NCBI GenBank assembly: GCA_038124765.1
Contig: JAYPCO010000010.1
Span: 1-33,327, forward strand
Length of the DNA: 33,327 nucleotides
Direction: 5' to 3'
DNA from: HIMB59 sp038124765
Lineage (GTDB): Bacteria > Pseudomonadota > Alphaproteobacteria > HIMB59
Position 1 is the stretch's first letter. Each line of letters opens with the position of its first letter. Positions 16,739 to 25,884 of the stretch are shown piece after piece. The position numbers and the translations under genes are program-made. Below the pieces are notes generated by a model, which worked only from the letters and a program-made list of their open reading frames with translations, was not told where the DNA came from and searched no databases.

Positions 16739-18919
16739 ATGAAAAAGATAAAAATAATTTCAATTTCAATAATAATTTTATTCTTGTTGCTATTTTTTTT
16801 GAGTTTTATAAAACTCCCTATTAACTATTTATCATCAGCTAAAATTCAAAAGGAGTCTGGTGGTTTAGTAAATTTGATTTCTTTTGAGAAACAATATTTA
16901 AAATTACTACCTACACCATTTTTAAATTTAATTAATTCTAATCTTGAGGTTAATCATCAGAATATTAATTTTAGTCTTTTTTTTGATAATCTAGAGGCAT
17001 CTCGATCAATTACTAATAATTCTAAAATTTCTCTAAAGGTAAATAAGGGAAGAATTGCAAATATAGAAACTAATTTATTTTCTAATGGGGGGATTCTAGA
17101 TGGTGCCTTTGAGGATGTAAAAATTAGCATTCAAAATAATGCAGACTATTTAGAAATAAAATCCAATATCTTCAAATATCAAAATTCAAATATTTCATTT
17201 GATTCCACTTTTAAAGATCAGCAATTAAATAAAATTAAGTTCACACTCACTAACTTGAATGCCAATCAATTAATTCTTCTTTTAGAACCCAAACTGCAAG
17301 CATTTTTTAAAAATATAAACATTAAAAGATTGGATATATCTGGTGAACTCGCCCAAGATTTACTCTTAATTGAAAATGCTACTTTAGAAATAGATGGCGG
17401 TGGTTATGTAAATTTGTCAGGTACATTTGACCTTAATAATTTACTTAATTCAAAAATTTCTTTAAATGGTAATCAAATTCCATCTAGTGTTATTGAAAAT
17501 TTATTTAAAAATTTTAGCTTTTCAGATTTGATCACATTGCCCCAGGGCTACATCGATGTTTTTCAAATCTCTTTTGATGGAGAAATAAAAATTGACAAAA
17601 TAGATTATTTTGTTGGATCGAATTCAAATATCATTTTAGAAAATTTTACTTCCAACTTGTTATTCAATGAGTTTAGCGGAGATATAAACCTAACAAATAT
17701 ATCTAAGGAACAAGTATCGGCCCTAAAATTAATAAATGATTTTGAAATTTTACAAAAAATTAACTTTGATAACCTAACCGCCAGTTTATACATAGATCAA
17801 AGCCAATTAAAAATTCACAACTTTAATATCAATAATGATCGAAATATGTCTATTGATGCATCAGGCTCCTTTGATTTATTGAGCAAACAAATTTCCTCTA
17901 TAAGTCTCAATGTTGAGAATTTTAAAGACTTTGATCTTTTCGATAACCCAAAAATTAAAAGTATGATTGAAATTTTAAAACCTGATTATGTCAAACTTCA
18001 ATCGATAGTTTATAATGATCATATCGAATTAAAAAATTTAGAGATTTTTAAAGATCAAAAACCAATAACAAATGTTAGCGGTGATATAAACTTAAATGAT
18101 TTTAATAAATCTTTCTTTAATATTAATTTAAATCAAGTTTCAAAAAAAATTACAGATAATTTAATTAAGAACTATACAACTCAAGAGTTACATAATTATT
18201 TGAATTTAATAGAGTACAATTTTATTGAAAGCGAGTTAATCGCTGATATTGAAAACTCTAAGTTTATTATTAACGACCTTATATTAAATCAAAATGATAT
18301 TTCATCTTCTATCAATGGTGAATTCGAAGGTAATAAATTTAAGGGTTCCTTAGATTTAAAGAATATTGATTTATCTAAATTAGATGAGTTGCACCTAGGG
18401 ACATCTCGTATAGATGGAAGAATTAATATTCTGTTGAATATTCCTAATTTTTCTAACTCAAAAGATTTCTCTGAGCTAAGCGGTAATATTCAAGGGAACA
18501 TAAATTTTGATATTCTTCAAGAAGAGTTAGCATTAATATTTTTTATGCAAACACTAGCAAAAGACATAGAGGATTTTGAACAATTAAATGAGTTATTATT
18601 TAAACTAACTAATTCATATATAAATAAGCAAAATATTATCAGTGGTGAAATTGAAAATACTAAAAAAAATATCTTCCATATTAAAAACCTCACGCTCAAA
18701 TCTCCAGATGGGGAGGTCTTAAATGGTGATTTTATTTATCAAGATAAAAACTTCGAACTAAAGATATTTGATGTTGTAGGGAATGATGATTTTATTATTT
18801 CTTATCAAAATGGCAGTTATAGCTATGAAAGAGTTACGGCCGAAGGAGATATTACAAAGCCTATCGAAGAATTAATCCAAAATAATCTAAATCAACTGCT
18901 GCAAAACTTACTTCAGTGA
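16739..18919 (+). CDS. Large membrane-anchored, beta-rich protein, AsmA-like
   Basis: A 726-residue protein I cannot assign with certainty. A single hydrophobic segment (about residues 5-25) with a positive N-terminus anchors it in the inner membrane; the rest should be periplasmic. It is rich in Asn, Ile, Leu and Lys and made of repeated short alternating stretches of the form hydrophobic-polar with turns such as NLSGTFDLN, ASGSFDLL and GEFEGNKFKGSLDLKN. This pattern, and the C-terminal part with DGRINI, GNIQGNINF and SPDGEVLNGDF, resembles AsmA/TamB-type proteins, which form long hydrophobic grooves linked to outer-membrane lipid transport. It lies three bases after the CaCA exchanger. Its last 12 bases overlap the 3' end of gshB on the other strand. 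Alternative: an unrelated repetitive beta protein. Confidence 0.7.
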   Translation: MKKIKIISISIIILFLLLFFLSFIKLPINYLSSAKIQKESGGLVNLISFEKQYLKLLPTPFLNLINSNLEVNHQNINFSLFFDNLEASRSITNNSKISLKVNKGRIANIETNLFSNGGILDGAFEDVKISIQNNADYLEIKSNIFKYQNSNISFDSTFKDQQLNKIKFTLTNLNANQLILLLEPKLQAFFKNINIKRLDISGELAQDLLLIENATLEIDGGGYVNLSGTFDLNNLLNSKISLNGNQIPSSVIENLFKNFSFSDLITLPQGYIDVFQISFDGEIKIDKIDYFVGSNSNIILENFTSNLLFNEFSGDINLTNISKEQVSALKLINDFEILQKINFDNLTASLYIDQSQLKIHNFNINNDRNMSIDASGSFDLLSKQISSISLNVENFKDFDLFDNPKIKSMIEILKPDYVKLQSIVYNDHIELKNLEIFKDQKPITNVSGDINLNDFNKSFFNINLNQVSKKITDNLIKNYTTQELHNYLNLIEYNFIESELIADIENSKFIINDLILNQNDISSSINGEFEGNKFKGSLDLKNIDLSKLDELHLGTSRIDGRINILLNIPNFSNSKDFSELSGNIQGNINFDILQEELALIFFMQTLAKDIEDFEQLNELLFKLTNSYINKQNIISGEIENTKKNIFHIKNLTLKSPDGEVLNGDFIYQDKNFELKIFDVVGNDDFIISYQNGSYSYERVTAEGDITKPIEELIQNNLNQLLQNLLQ

Positions 18920-19673
18920 TTTAACTACAAAATCAATTACATCTTTTTCGATAGAGACATTATTGAGCCTGTTAATTTCATGCAGTCCTGTTGGAGAGGT
19001 AATATTGATTTCAGTCAAATACCCATCAATTACGTCAATTCCAACAAAAAATAAATTATGATCAATTAAAAAAGATTTAATTTCTTTACAAATTATCTTT
19101 TCTTTTTGGGTTAAATTTGTTTTTTTTGCTGAACCACCTGCATGGAAGTTAGCTTTAATNNNNNNNNNNNNNNNNNNNNNNNNNNNNNNNNNNNNNNNNN
19201 NNNNNNNNNNNNNNNNNNNNNNNNNNNNNNNNNNNNNNNNNNNNNNNNNNNNNNNNNNNAGTTGAAGGTGTTAAGTTAGGAAAATTCATCATAATGTGTT
19301 TCTCTGGAAGATTTCTTATTTGACTGGGATTGTTAATCAAAAGAGGTTTTTTCAATTTTTCTAGAAGATATGTATTAGAAATGTAAGCTAAATTGAAAGG
19401 TGGGTCTTGCCTTACAAAAACAGCATGCATGGTCTCTAATCCCACATCCATACTTTTATTCAATGTGTAGTTTAATGTTGAGTCTTTATTCAAACTTAAG
19501 GATAAAATCCTAGCTCTAATCGAATTTTTTTTGGATAAACTGGCATAAACCCAGCGTGGATCACAATAAAAACATTTTATACCCCTAGATAAACTCTCTT
19601 TAATCATTAAATAAGTCGAGTCTTCCTGAATATTGATCTTTTTAGGATCATCCATTTGAAATAAAAATTTCAT
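18908..19673 (-). CDS. gshB: Glutathione synthetase, interrupted by an assembly gap
   Basis: GshB joins gamma-glutamylcysteine and glycine using ATP. The N-terminal 138 residues (19673 to 19260) begin MKFLFQMDDPKKINIQ and contain VRQDPPFN and NFPNLTPST, all typical of prokaryotic GshB. The C-terminal 83 residues (19159 to 18908) contain the continuation KANFHAGGSAKK, FVGIDVID and YLTEINITSPTG, then the stop. Between them is a 100-N gap; the two halves are in different frames relative to 100 bases, so the true gap length is not 100. About 90 residues of the ATP-grasp core are likely missing (comparison with E. coli from memory). This is an assembly artefact, not a pseudogene. It follows gshA after three bases and is last in the four-gene minus-strand run. 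Confidence 0.93.
19160..19259. other. Assembly gap of 100 N inside gshB
   Basis: A run of exactly 100 N. The coding frame on the two sides is inconsistent with a 100-base insert, so this is a placeholder; the missing sequence is probably about 280 bases, encoding the ATP-grasp core of GshB. Confidence 0.97.
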
Positions 19674-19676
19674 AAT

Positions 19677-21014
19677 TTAATAATATTTTTGGTTTAGTAT
19701 TGCTGAAATATCTTTGTTAATATTATATTCGTCTATTAATAAATCAGCAGGATTTTTTTGGCTTTCTACAATTTTCTTGAGTTCTTCTAGGTGAATACTT
19801 TCATCTTTACCTTCAGAGTTAAGATATCCTCTTCGCTGCAATCCTGATATTGCAAGCGATATTATCTCCTTGCCGTGTTCGTAAACTTGTTTATTCATAA
19901 AATTACTTTGGAGACCGTTGTAACATACGTCTTGGTAAAGTGATAAAATATCAACCTCATTCCAATCTTTGGTTTTATCCCATAATTCATCTAGATTGGA
20001 TTGATCATATAAAATTCCTGTCCAAAGAGCAGGTAAAGCACATATCATTTTCCATTTACCTGCATCAGTGCCGCGCAATTCCATATAAGATTTTATTCTT
20101 ACCTCTGTAAATATTGTAGATAGATGCGTAATCCAGTCCTGAATAGTTAAATTATATGAATTTAAAGAATTATCTTTGGTGGTTTTATTGAGAATTTCAT
20201 TAAAACTATATTTTGTAGTATCGCAATATTTTCCATTAATTTTTAAAAAATAATTTTTCACTTGTAAGGCATATTCAACATATTCCTCAATAGAAAAGTT
20301 AGAGCTTAAAAAAATGGACTTTATTCCGCACCTCTCATCATCTGTATCTTGCCAAGTAAAAATACGATTGCTTTTTAAGTTATTAAACTTCATTTCTTTG
20401 AAAGGAGAATTGCAAAATAAACTCATTACTATGGGCTGAATTCTATTTGCAATAACAAATTTTTTGATTAAATCGTTTTCGTCAAAATAATCAAAATTAG
20501 CCTGTACTGTACAGGTTCTTGTCATCATATCTAAACCCCTAGTGCCCACTTGAGGCATGTAATTTTTCATAATTTGATATCTATCTTTTGGAATAAAATT
20601 TATATCTTCACGTTTAGAAATTGGGTCAAATCCTAATCCAATAATACAAAGTCCTTTTAAATCAGCATACTCCTTAAGTTCACGCAAATGCTCATAGGTT
20701 TCAACACACGTTTGATGAACATTACTTAATATTTTACCCGATAACTCTAACTGACAACCAGGCTCCAAGGTAATATTGGCTCCATTTTTTTTAAGAGAGA
20801 TTAACTGATTAAAACTATTGTACTCACCCTTTTGCCATCCTTTTAATTGAAGAAATTTAAATAAATCCTGGATACTAGTTTCTCCATCAAACTCTATTCT
20901 TTTTTTTGTTTTGCAGATGAATAGAAACTTTTCGTGTTCTGTTCCAATGCCTTTGTGTTCAGGCTTTGTAAAACTGGATGTAAAGTAATTAATTAGATCT
21001 GATTTTTGTAACAA
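19677..21014 (-). CDS. gshA: Glutamate-cysteine ligase, plant/alphaproteobacterial type
   Basis: A 445-residue enzyme catalysing the first step of glutathione synthesis. GIGTEHEKF (22-30), LEPGCQLELSG (83-93), the QVGTRGLDMMTRTCTVQ block and, toward the C-terminus, MELRGTDAG are conserved in the GshA type shared by plants and alphaproteobacteria, unrelated in detail to the E. coli form. The cysteine in RTCTVQ is part of that family's substrate-binding region. It starts at the base after the lipoprotein gene ends and is followed by gshB after three bases, giving a complete glutathione pathway in one transcript. Length matches the family (about 450). Confidence 0.95.
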   Translation of the reverse strand: MLQKSDLINYFTSSFTKPEHKGIGTEHEKFLFICKTKKRIEFDGETSIQDLFKFLQLKGWQKGEYNSFNQLISLKKNGANITLEPGCQLELSGKILSNVHQTCVETYEHLRELKEYADLKGLCIIGLGFDPISKREDINFIPKDRYQIMKNYMPQVGTRGLDMMTRTCTVQANFDYFDENDLIKKFVIANRIQPIVMSLFCNSPFKEMKFNNLKSNRIFTWQDTDDERCGIKSIFLSSNFSIEEYVEYALQVKNYFLKINGKYCDTTKYSFNEILNKTTKDNSLNSYNLTIQDWITHLSTIFTEVRIKSYMELRGTDAGKWKMICALPALWTGILYDQSNLDELWDKTKDWNEVDILSLYQDVCYNGLQSNFMNKQVYEHGKEIISLAISGLQRRGYLNSEGKDESIHLEELKKIVESQKNPADLLIDEYNINKDISAILNQKYY

Positions 21015-21602
21015 TTAAAACACACTATTTTTGTGGAAGTTACACTTTTTAATTTGATTTGAATACTCTTTTGCTTGTAACTCAACTTTTTCTGCTACTC
21101 CTAAAAGCCATTTCTTTTTTTCATAGGATTTATTTTGATATCCACCCCTGCCCTCATGGTAAGCAAGATAATGATTGTAAACATCGTTTTTACTAATTTT
21201 TAACAATCGGTAAGTACCATCAACGTACCAGCCAATAAAATCACTAGCATCTTCAAAATCTTTTCTATCGGCATTAAAGTTTTTAGTTGAAGTTTTATAC
21301 TCCTCCCAAGTTCCATCTAGTGCTTGACTATATCCATAAGCTGAAGAGGCTCTTAAACCGGGAATAAAACCAAGTATTTTCTGGCGAGGCGGTCTTGCAG
21401 TTCTATCAAACGATGACTCTTGTTTAATGAAACTCAATTGTAAACTAACTGGGACATCCCATTTTTCTTTAGTTTTTTCTGTAATAGATTTCCAGTTAGG
21501 GTTGGTTTTAAAAATATCACATACATCTGATGTATTGAATTGTCGACTTGTGACACAACCTACTAAAGCTAATAAAAAAAGAAAAAGATAAATTTTTCTC
21601 AT
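21015..21602 (-). CDS. Lytic transglycosylase-like lipoprotein (SLT fold)
   Basis: A 195-residue exported protein. The signal peptide ends in the lipobox LVGC with the lipidated Cys16. The catalytic Glu62 of the transglycosylase fold is in QESSF; ARPPR, SSAYGYSQA, DFIGWY and YLAYHEGRGGY are conserved blocks of the SLT family found widely in proteobacteria. It should cut peptidoglycan glycan strands from the periplasmic face of a membrane. Residue 17 is Val, not Asp, so outer-membrane sorting is expected. Its start overlaps the end of the M17 peptidase gene by four bases and its stop abuts the gshA start, so it is embedded in the same operon. Confidence 0.88.
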   Translation of the reverse strand: MRKIYLFLFLLALVGCVTSRQFNTSDVCDIFKTNPNWKSITEKTKEKWDVPVSLQLSFIKQESSFDRTARPPRQKILGFIPGLRASSAYGYSQALDGTWEEYKTSTKNFNADRKDFEDASDFIGWYVDGTYRLLKISKNDVYNHYLAYHEGRGGYQNKSYEKKKWLLGVAEKVELQAKEYSNQIKKCNFHKNSVF

Positions 21603-22948
21603 TTATAGTTTTTCTGAATGAGGCTCAGCATCAAATCCAAGCCCTGAAGTGCCCCACCATGGGTTCCTAAATAACTACCGTTAGACCAACCGAATGTATC
21701 AAAGTGAACCCAAGGTGCTTTAAAGGATATGAATTCTTGTAAAAATAATGCCGCTGTGATAGATCCTGCCATGCCATCTAAAGATGCGTTAGAGATATCT
21801 GCGACTCTTGATTTAATTTTATTTAAATATGGTCTGTAGAGAGGGAGTCGCCAGCAAAGAAGTTTGTTGTTATTTAGGTCCTCAATTTGTTTAGCGATGT
21901 TTTCATTATTAGTAAAATAAGCTGGCAGATCTTCTCCTAAGGCTACTCTGGCTGCGCCTGTTAATGTAGCAAAATCAATTACCATAGATGGATTATAAAA
22001 TTTTGCTCTTTCTAAGGCATCTGCTAATAACATCCTACCCTCTGCGTCTGTGTTGGCAATTTCAACGGACTTACCATTTTGCGAATAGTAGATATCCCCT
22101 GGCCTCATTGAATTTGAGGAAATGGAATTTTCTGCAAGTGGGATTATTAAAACAATTTTAGTTTTTTTTAAAAAATAATTAGCTAATAAGAATAATGATA
22201 AAGCAATGGCTGATCCCGCCATGTCTTTTTTCATGTTTCTCATAGAGTTTCCTGGTTTTATATTTAGACCTCCTGTATCAAAAGTTACTCCTTTTCCAAT
22301 GATAACTAATGGTTGGTCCTTTTTAGAAATTTTTGTATTACTTACTTCAATTACCATTGGTTTAGACTCCGATGCTTTACCAACGGCATTCGTTAATGGA
22401 AATTTTTTTAAAAGTTCTTTCTTGGAGTAATTGACAAAATAATACTTCTTAAAAGAATCATGCTTTTTTATTTTTTGATAATAACTAGATGGATTTATTT
22501 CATTTGCGGGAAGGTTAATCAGATCTCTCGATAATCTTGTTACTTGAGAGTAAAAATTTAAAAATTTTAAATTTTTTGGCTCCTTAACATAGAGTAAGTT
22601 TGATTTGCTTTTATTTTTGAATTCATAATCTCCCCAGGACCAAGCTTTCATAATTTCTAACTCTTCAGACTCTGAAAATTTGGTGTATAGGAAGTAATTC
22701 CCCCTATTTTCATGAGAGAATCTCGCAATAGCACTTAAATCCTTATTATCTCCCTCGCCAATAACAACCTCTTTTAACCGCCCATCATCGTAAGGAATTT
22801 TTAAAATTTTTCCCCCTTCGCCCTTGAAATTATTAGATAAACACCAATTTCTAATAAATAACGGTTGTTTAGATAACCAATCGTTAAATTTATTTTGTGA
22901 AATGATTGATATTTTAGTAGAACACTCTGTGTTATCACTAGTAAACAT
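21599..22948 (-). CDS. Leucyl aminopeptidase family protein (M17)
   Basis: A 449-residue dinuclear metallopeptidase that removes N-terminal residues from peptides. All active-site residues are in place: Lys219 and Asp224 in GKGVTFDTGG, Lys231, Asp242 in KKDMAGS, and Asp301, Glu303 and Arg305 in NTDAEGR. The N-terminal domain is shorter than in E. coli PepA, as in many alphaproteobacterial members. In E. coli PepA is one of the enzymes that splits Cys-Gly, so its position at the head of a run with gshA and gshB suggests a role in glutathione turnover (inference). It is divergent from htpG with only 25 bases between starts. Confidence 0.94.
   Translation of the reverse strand: MFTSDNTECSTKISIISQNKFNDWLSKQPLFIRNWCLSNNFKGEGGKILKIPYDDGRLKEVVIGEGDNKDLSAIARFSHENRGNYFLYTKFSESEELEIMKAWSWGDYEFKNKSKSNLLYVKEPKNLKFLNFYSQVTRLSRDLINLPANEINPSSYYQKIKKHDSFKKYYFVNYSKKELLKKFPLTNAVGKASESKPMVIEVSNTKISKKDQPLVIIGKGVTFDTGGLNIKPGNSMRNMKKDMAGSAIALSLFLLANYFLKKTKIVLIIPLAENSISSNSMRPGDIYYSQNGKSVEIANTDAEGRMLLADALERAKFYNPSMVIDFATLTGAARVALGEDLPAYFTNNENIAKQIEDLNNNKLLCWRLPLYRPYLNKIKSRVADISNASLDGMAGSITAALFLQEFISFKAPWVHFDTFGWSNGSYLGTHGGALQGLDLMLSLIQKNYK
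22823..22849 (+). promoter_or_regulatory. Candidate heat-shock (RpoH) promoter for htpG
   Basis: CTTGAAA at 22823-22829 equals the sigma32 -35 consensus; after 12 bases, CACCAATT at 22842-22849 matches five of seven specified positions of the CCCCATnT -10. It lies inside the divergent peptidase gene, about 125 bases before the htpG ATG, where the promoter is expected because the intergenic gap is only 25 bases. The match may be fortuitous. Confidence 0.3.
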
Positions 22949-22973
22949 GGCTTATAGGGGATATTAGAAAAAA

Positions 22974-24827
22974 ATGACTAAACAACAAGCGGAAAAGAAA
23001 ACAGTTAAGTTTGAAACTGAAGTTTCAAAGCTCTTGGATATAGTAGCAAACTCACTTTACACTGAAAAAGAAATCTTTTTAAGAGAGCTCATTTCTAACG
23101 CATCCGATGCATGTGAAAAATTAAGATATATAAGCCAAACAGACTCTACAGTTAAAAAAGTTGAAAAATTTGAAATTCGCATACATCTCAATGAAAAAAA
23201 TAAAACTATAACCATCAAAGATAACGGCATAGGGATGGATGAAGTGGATATGCAATCCAATCTCGGTACGATTGCAAAATCAGGTACGGAAGATTTTATT
23301 AAAAAATTAGGTGATAAAAAAGGAGATATCAATCAAATTGGAAAATTTGGTGTTGGGTTTTACTCTTCTTTCATGGTTTCTGATCAAGTCGTTGTTCGAT
23401 CAAAAAAATATGACTCTGAAATGGGTTATCTTTGGACCTCAGATGGCAAAGGAACATTTACAATTGAATCCACAGACTACAAAGAAACAGGTACTGAAAT
23501 TACTCTCTCAATAAAAAAAGATGAATCAGAGTTTTTAAGTAAATGGAGATTAGAGGAAATAGTAAAAAAATATTCAGACTTTGTTCCTTTTTCAATTTAT
23601 GTAAGTGCTGAAGAAGATAAAAAAGAAAAAGATCATAAAGAGGAACAAGTAAACTCTGCGGAAGCCATATGGCTAAAAGACAAATCAAAGATTAAAGATG
23701 AGGAATATAAGTCTTTTTATAATCAAACCTCTTCTTATTATGACGAGCCTTTAAAATCTATTCATTTTAAGGCCGAAGGAGTAGTCAACTATACAGCGCT
23801 TTTATATTTACCAAAATCTCAGCCTCAAGATTTGTACCACCCAGATCGTAAAAACAAATTAAAACTCTACGTTAACAAAGTATTCATATCTGACAAACTT
23901 GATGCACTTATTCCTGCCTGGTTACGATTCATTCCAGGGGTTGTAGATACCGAAGATTTAAGTCTCAATATATCAAGAGAAATTTTACAAAATAATGCCG
24001 TTATTAATAAAATTTCTAATGCAATCACAAAAAGAATTTTAAAAGAAATATCAGACTTAAAGAAAAAAAATCCTGATGAATTTAAAGATTTTTGGAAAAA
24101 CTTTGGTCCAGTCGTTAAAGAGGGCTTATATGAATTTAATGATTTTCATGATCAGATTTTTGAGTTTGCAGTCTTTAATTGCTCAGAAAAAGCAGACATG
24201 ATTTCTTTGGATGAGTATGTCAATGATTTTTCAAATGATAAAAAAAAGATTTACTACATCTCAGGTGAAAATAAAGAAAACTTATTAAATAGTCCGCAAA
24301 TGGAATTGTTTAAAAATGAGAAGATAAATGTTCTTCTGATTACTGATCCTGTGGATGAATTTTGGATGCCGATGAAGATGAAATTTAAGGAGTATGAATT
24401 TACTTCGATCACCAAAGGAGATGTTGATATTGGTGAAAAAACAAAATCTTCTAAAGATAAAGTTGAGCCAAAAGAAGATAAGGATTTCATATCTTATCTA
24501 AAAGATCATTTAAAAGACAAGGTAAAGGATGTTAAAATATCAAAAAGACTTACCACCAGCGCCTCCTGTCTTGTTGCAGATGAAAATGATATGGACATGC
24601 ATTTGAAAAAATTAATGGCTGCCAATAATCAAAATATATCCGATGAAAAGAGAATTTTAGAAATTAACATTGACCATACTTTAGTAAACAAGGTTAAGTC
24701 TCTTGATAAAGATCAAAAAGATAGATTTAGTGAAATTTTATACGATCATGCAAAACTGATGGAAGGTGAAAACCTTGATGATCCAAAAAAATACACTAAT
24801 CTAATCTCTGAGTTGGTATCATTATGA
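22974..24827 (+). CDS. htpG: Molecular chaperone HtpG (Hsp90)
   Basis: A 617-residue bacterial Hsp90. The N-terminal GHKL ATPase is complete: catalytic Glu38 and Asn42 in RELISNASDA, Asp83 in DNGIGMD and the lid-end glycine motif IGKFGVGFYS (122-131). The middle-domain arginine lies in LNISREILQ, and the C-terminal dimerisation domain ends normally. It is a cytosolic ATP-dependent chaperone for late folding and stress. A ribosome-binding site AGGGG near 22956-22960 is somewhat far (about 13 bases) from the ATG. The stop codon overlaps the start of the small zinc-finger gene (ATGA). Confidence 0.97.
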   Translation: MTKQQAEKKTVKFETEVSKLLDIVANSLYTEKEIFLRELISNASDACEKLRYISQTDSTVKKVEKFEIRIHLNEKNKTITIKDNGIGMDEVDMQSNLGTIAKSGTEDFIKKLGDKKGDINQIGKFGVGFYSSFMVSDQVVVRSKKYDSEMGYLWTSDGKGTFTIESTDYKETGTEITLSIKKDESEFLSKWRLEEIVKKYSDFVPFSIYVSAEEDKKEKDHKEEQVNSAEAIWLKDKSKIKDEEYKSFYNQTSSYYDEPLKSIHFKAEGVVNYTALLYLPKSQPQDLYHPDRKNKLKLYVNKVFISDKLDALIPAWLRFIPGVVDTEDLSLNISREILQNNAVINKISNAITKRILKEISDLKKKNPDEFKDFWKNFGPVVKEGLYEFNDFHDQIFEFAVFNCSEKADMISLDEYVNDFSNDKKKIYYISGENKENLLNSPQMELFKNEKINVLLITDPVDEFWMPMKMKFKEYEFTSITKGDVDIGEKTKSSKDKVEPKEDKDFISYLKDHLKDKVKDVKISKRLTTSASCLVADENDMDMHLKKLMAANNQNISDEKRILEINIDHTLVNKVKSLDKDQKDRFSEILYDHAKLMEGENLDDPKKYTNLISELVSL

Positions 24828-25000
24828 GCAATAATAAAAGTACAGAAAATCAAATTGAATACGTTGCAGCTAATACAGACAAAGTAATGTGTGATGGTGG
24901 TAGTGGTGACTTAGGTCATCCGGCTGTATATTTTAAACTCGATAAAAAAAAAGAAGTAGTTTGTAATTATTGTAATAAAAAGTTTATTAAGAAAGATTAA
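24824..25000 (+). CDS. Small CHCC zinc-finger domain protein
   Basis: A 58-residue protein translated from the ATG at 24824, overlapping the htpG stop by four bases. Cys23 in VMCDGG, His32 in GHPAVYF, and Cys47 and Cys50 in VCNYCNKKF are the zinc ligands of the CHCC zinc-finger family (zf-CHCC). The mitochondrial complex I subunit NDUFS6 carries the same domain, and alphaproteobacterial homologues are short stand-alone proteins like this one; a role in respiratory complex I is therefore plausible but not shown. Overlap with htpG suggests translational coupling. Its TAA stop interlocks with that of the LysR gene. Confidence 0.88.
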   Translation: MSNNKSTENQIEYVAANTDKVMCDGGSGDLGHPAVYFKLDKKKEVVCNYCNKKFIKKD

Positions 25001-25884
25001 CTTTTTCTTTCTTTATTCACTTCTCTCACTAGAAAATCTCTTAAGGCTTCAATTTTTTTTGAACCCTTTAATTCAGAAGGATATGTGAAGTAAATTGTTG
25101 CCTTGGGAGTATTCGCTTCAGGAAGAATAGGCACTAAGTTATTTTTGGTAGTCTTCATATAATCTGGTAGCGCACCTATTCCTGCACCCGCTGCAATCGC
25201 TCGCATCACACCGTACATATTAGAGATATACAAAACTTTATATTTTTTTGACTTTGGGATCAGATCTAAAATACAGTTTACATCAGAAATAGATGGTTCA
25301 ACATCTTTACCAAAAGCGACAATACGGTGATTAGATAATTCCTTTACATCTGAGGGAATTCCAAATTTTTCTATGTATTCAGGTGAGGAATAGATTTTGA
25401 ATTGAAATTCATAAAGCGGAAAACGAATTAAATCCATTTGGGTCGGTTCTTTTAAGCGTAGTGCGACATCCGCCTCCCCTTGCGATAAATCTGTATATTT
25501 GTTTTCAATTTTTATTGAAACGTCAATATCTGGATAGGAATTAATAAACTTAGTCATCCTAGGAGCAAGCCATGTCGTTCCAAAAGCTACAGTGGCTGCT
25601 ATTTTAAGTGAACCTGTTGGTTTTTCTTTTGAGTCAGTCAGTTGTGCCTCAGTTAAGGCAATTTTTCCGAAAATATCATGAACTGTTTTAAATAAAATTT
25701 TTCCCTGTTCAGTTAATGATAAACCCCTTGCATGTCTTTGAAAAAGTGAAACTTTTAAATCTCTTTCTAACGAAGAAATTTGGCGGCTAATCGAAGAATG
25801 GCTAATATTCATTTTATTAGCTGCTTCAGATATATTCAAATCTAGAGCCACATTATGAAAAATTTTTAATTTATCCCAATCCAT
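24997..25884 (-). CDS. LysR family transcriptional regulator
   Basis: A 295-residue regulator. The N-terminal winged helix-turn-helix is MDWDKLKIFHNVA through ISRQISSLE (residues 1-40), then FQRHARGLSLTEQG, followed by a periplasmic-binding-protein-like effector domain (about 90-290). The MDWDKL-F-VA start and RHARGL segment are, from memory, shared by a LysR group widespread in alphaproteobacteria. The gene starts 14 bases inside the end of selO and is third in the ald-selO-lysR run, so it may regulate that operon or act elsewhere. The effector is unknown. Confidence 0.93.
   Translation of the reverse strand: MDWDKLKIFHNVALDLNISEAANKMNISHSSISRQISSLERDLKVSLFQRHARGLSLTEQGKILFKTVHDIFGKIALTEAQLTDSKEKPTGSLKIAATVAFGTTWLAPRMTKFINSYPDIDVSIKIENKYTDLSQGEADVALRLKEPTQMDLIRFPLYEFQFKIYSSPEYIEKFGIPSDVKELSNHRIVAFGKDVEPSISDVNCILDLIPKSKKYKVLYISNMYGVMRAIAAGAGIGALPDYMKTTKNNLVPILPEANTPKATIYFTYPSELKGSKKIEALRDFLVREVNKERKS

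Noticed and set aside
18908..19673. gshB as a pseudogene
   Set aside because: Both ends are well conserved, and the frame break coincides with an arbitrary 100-N gap.
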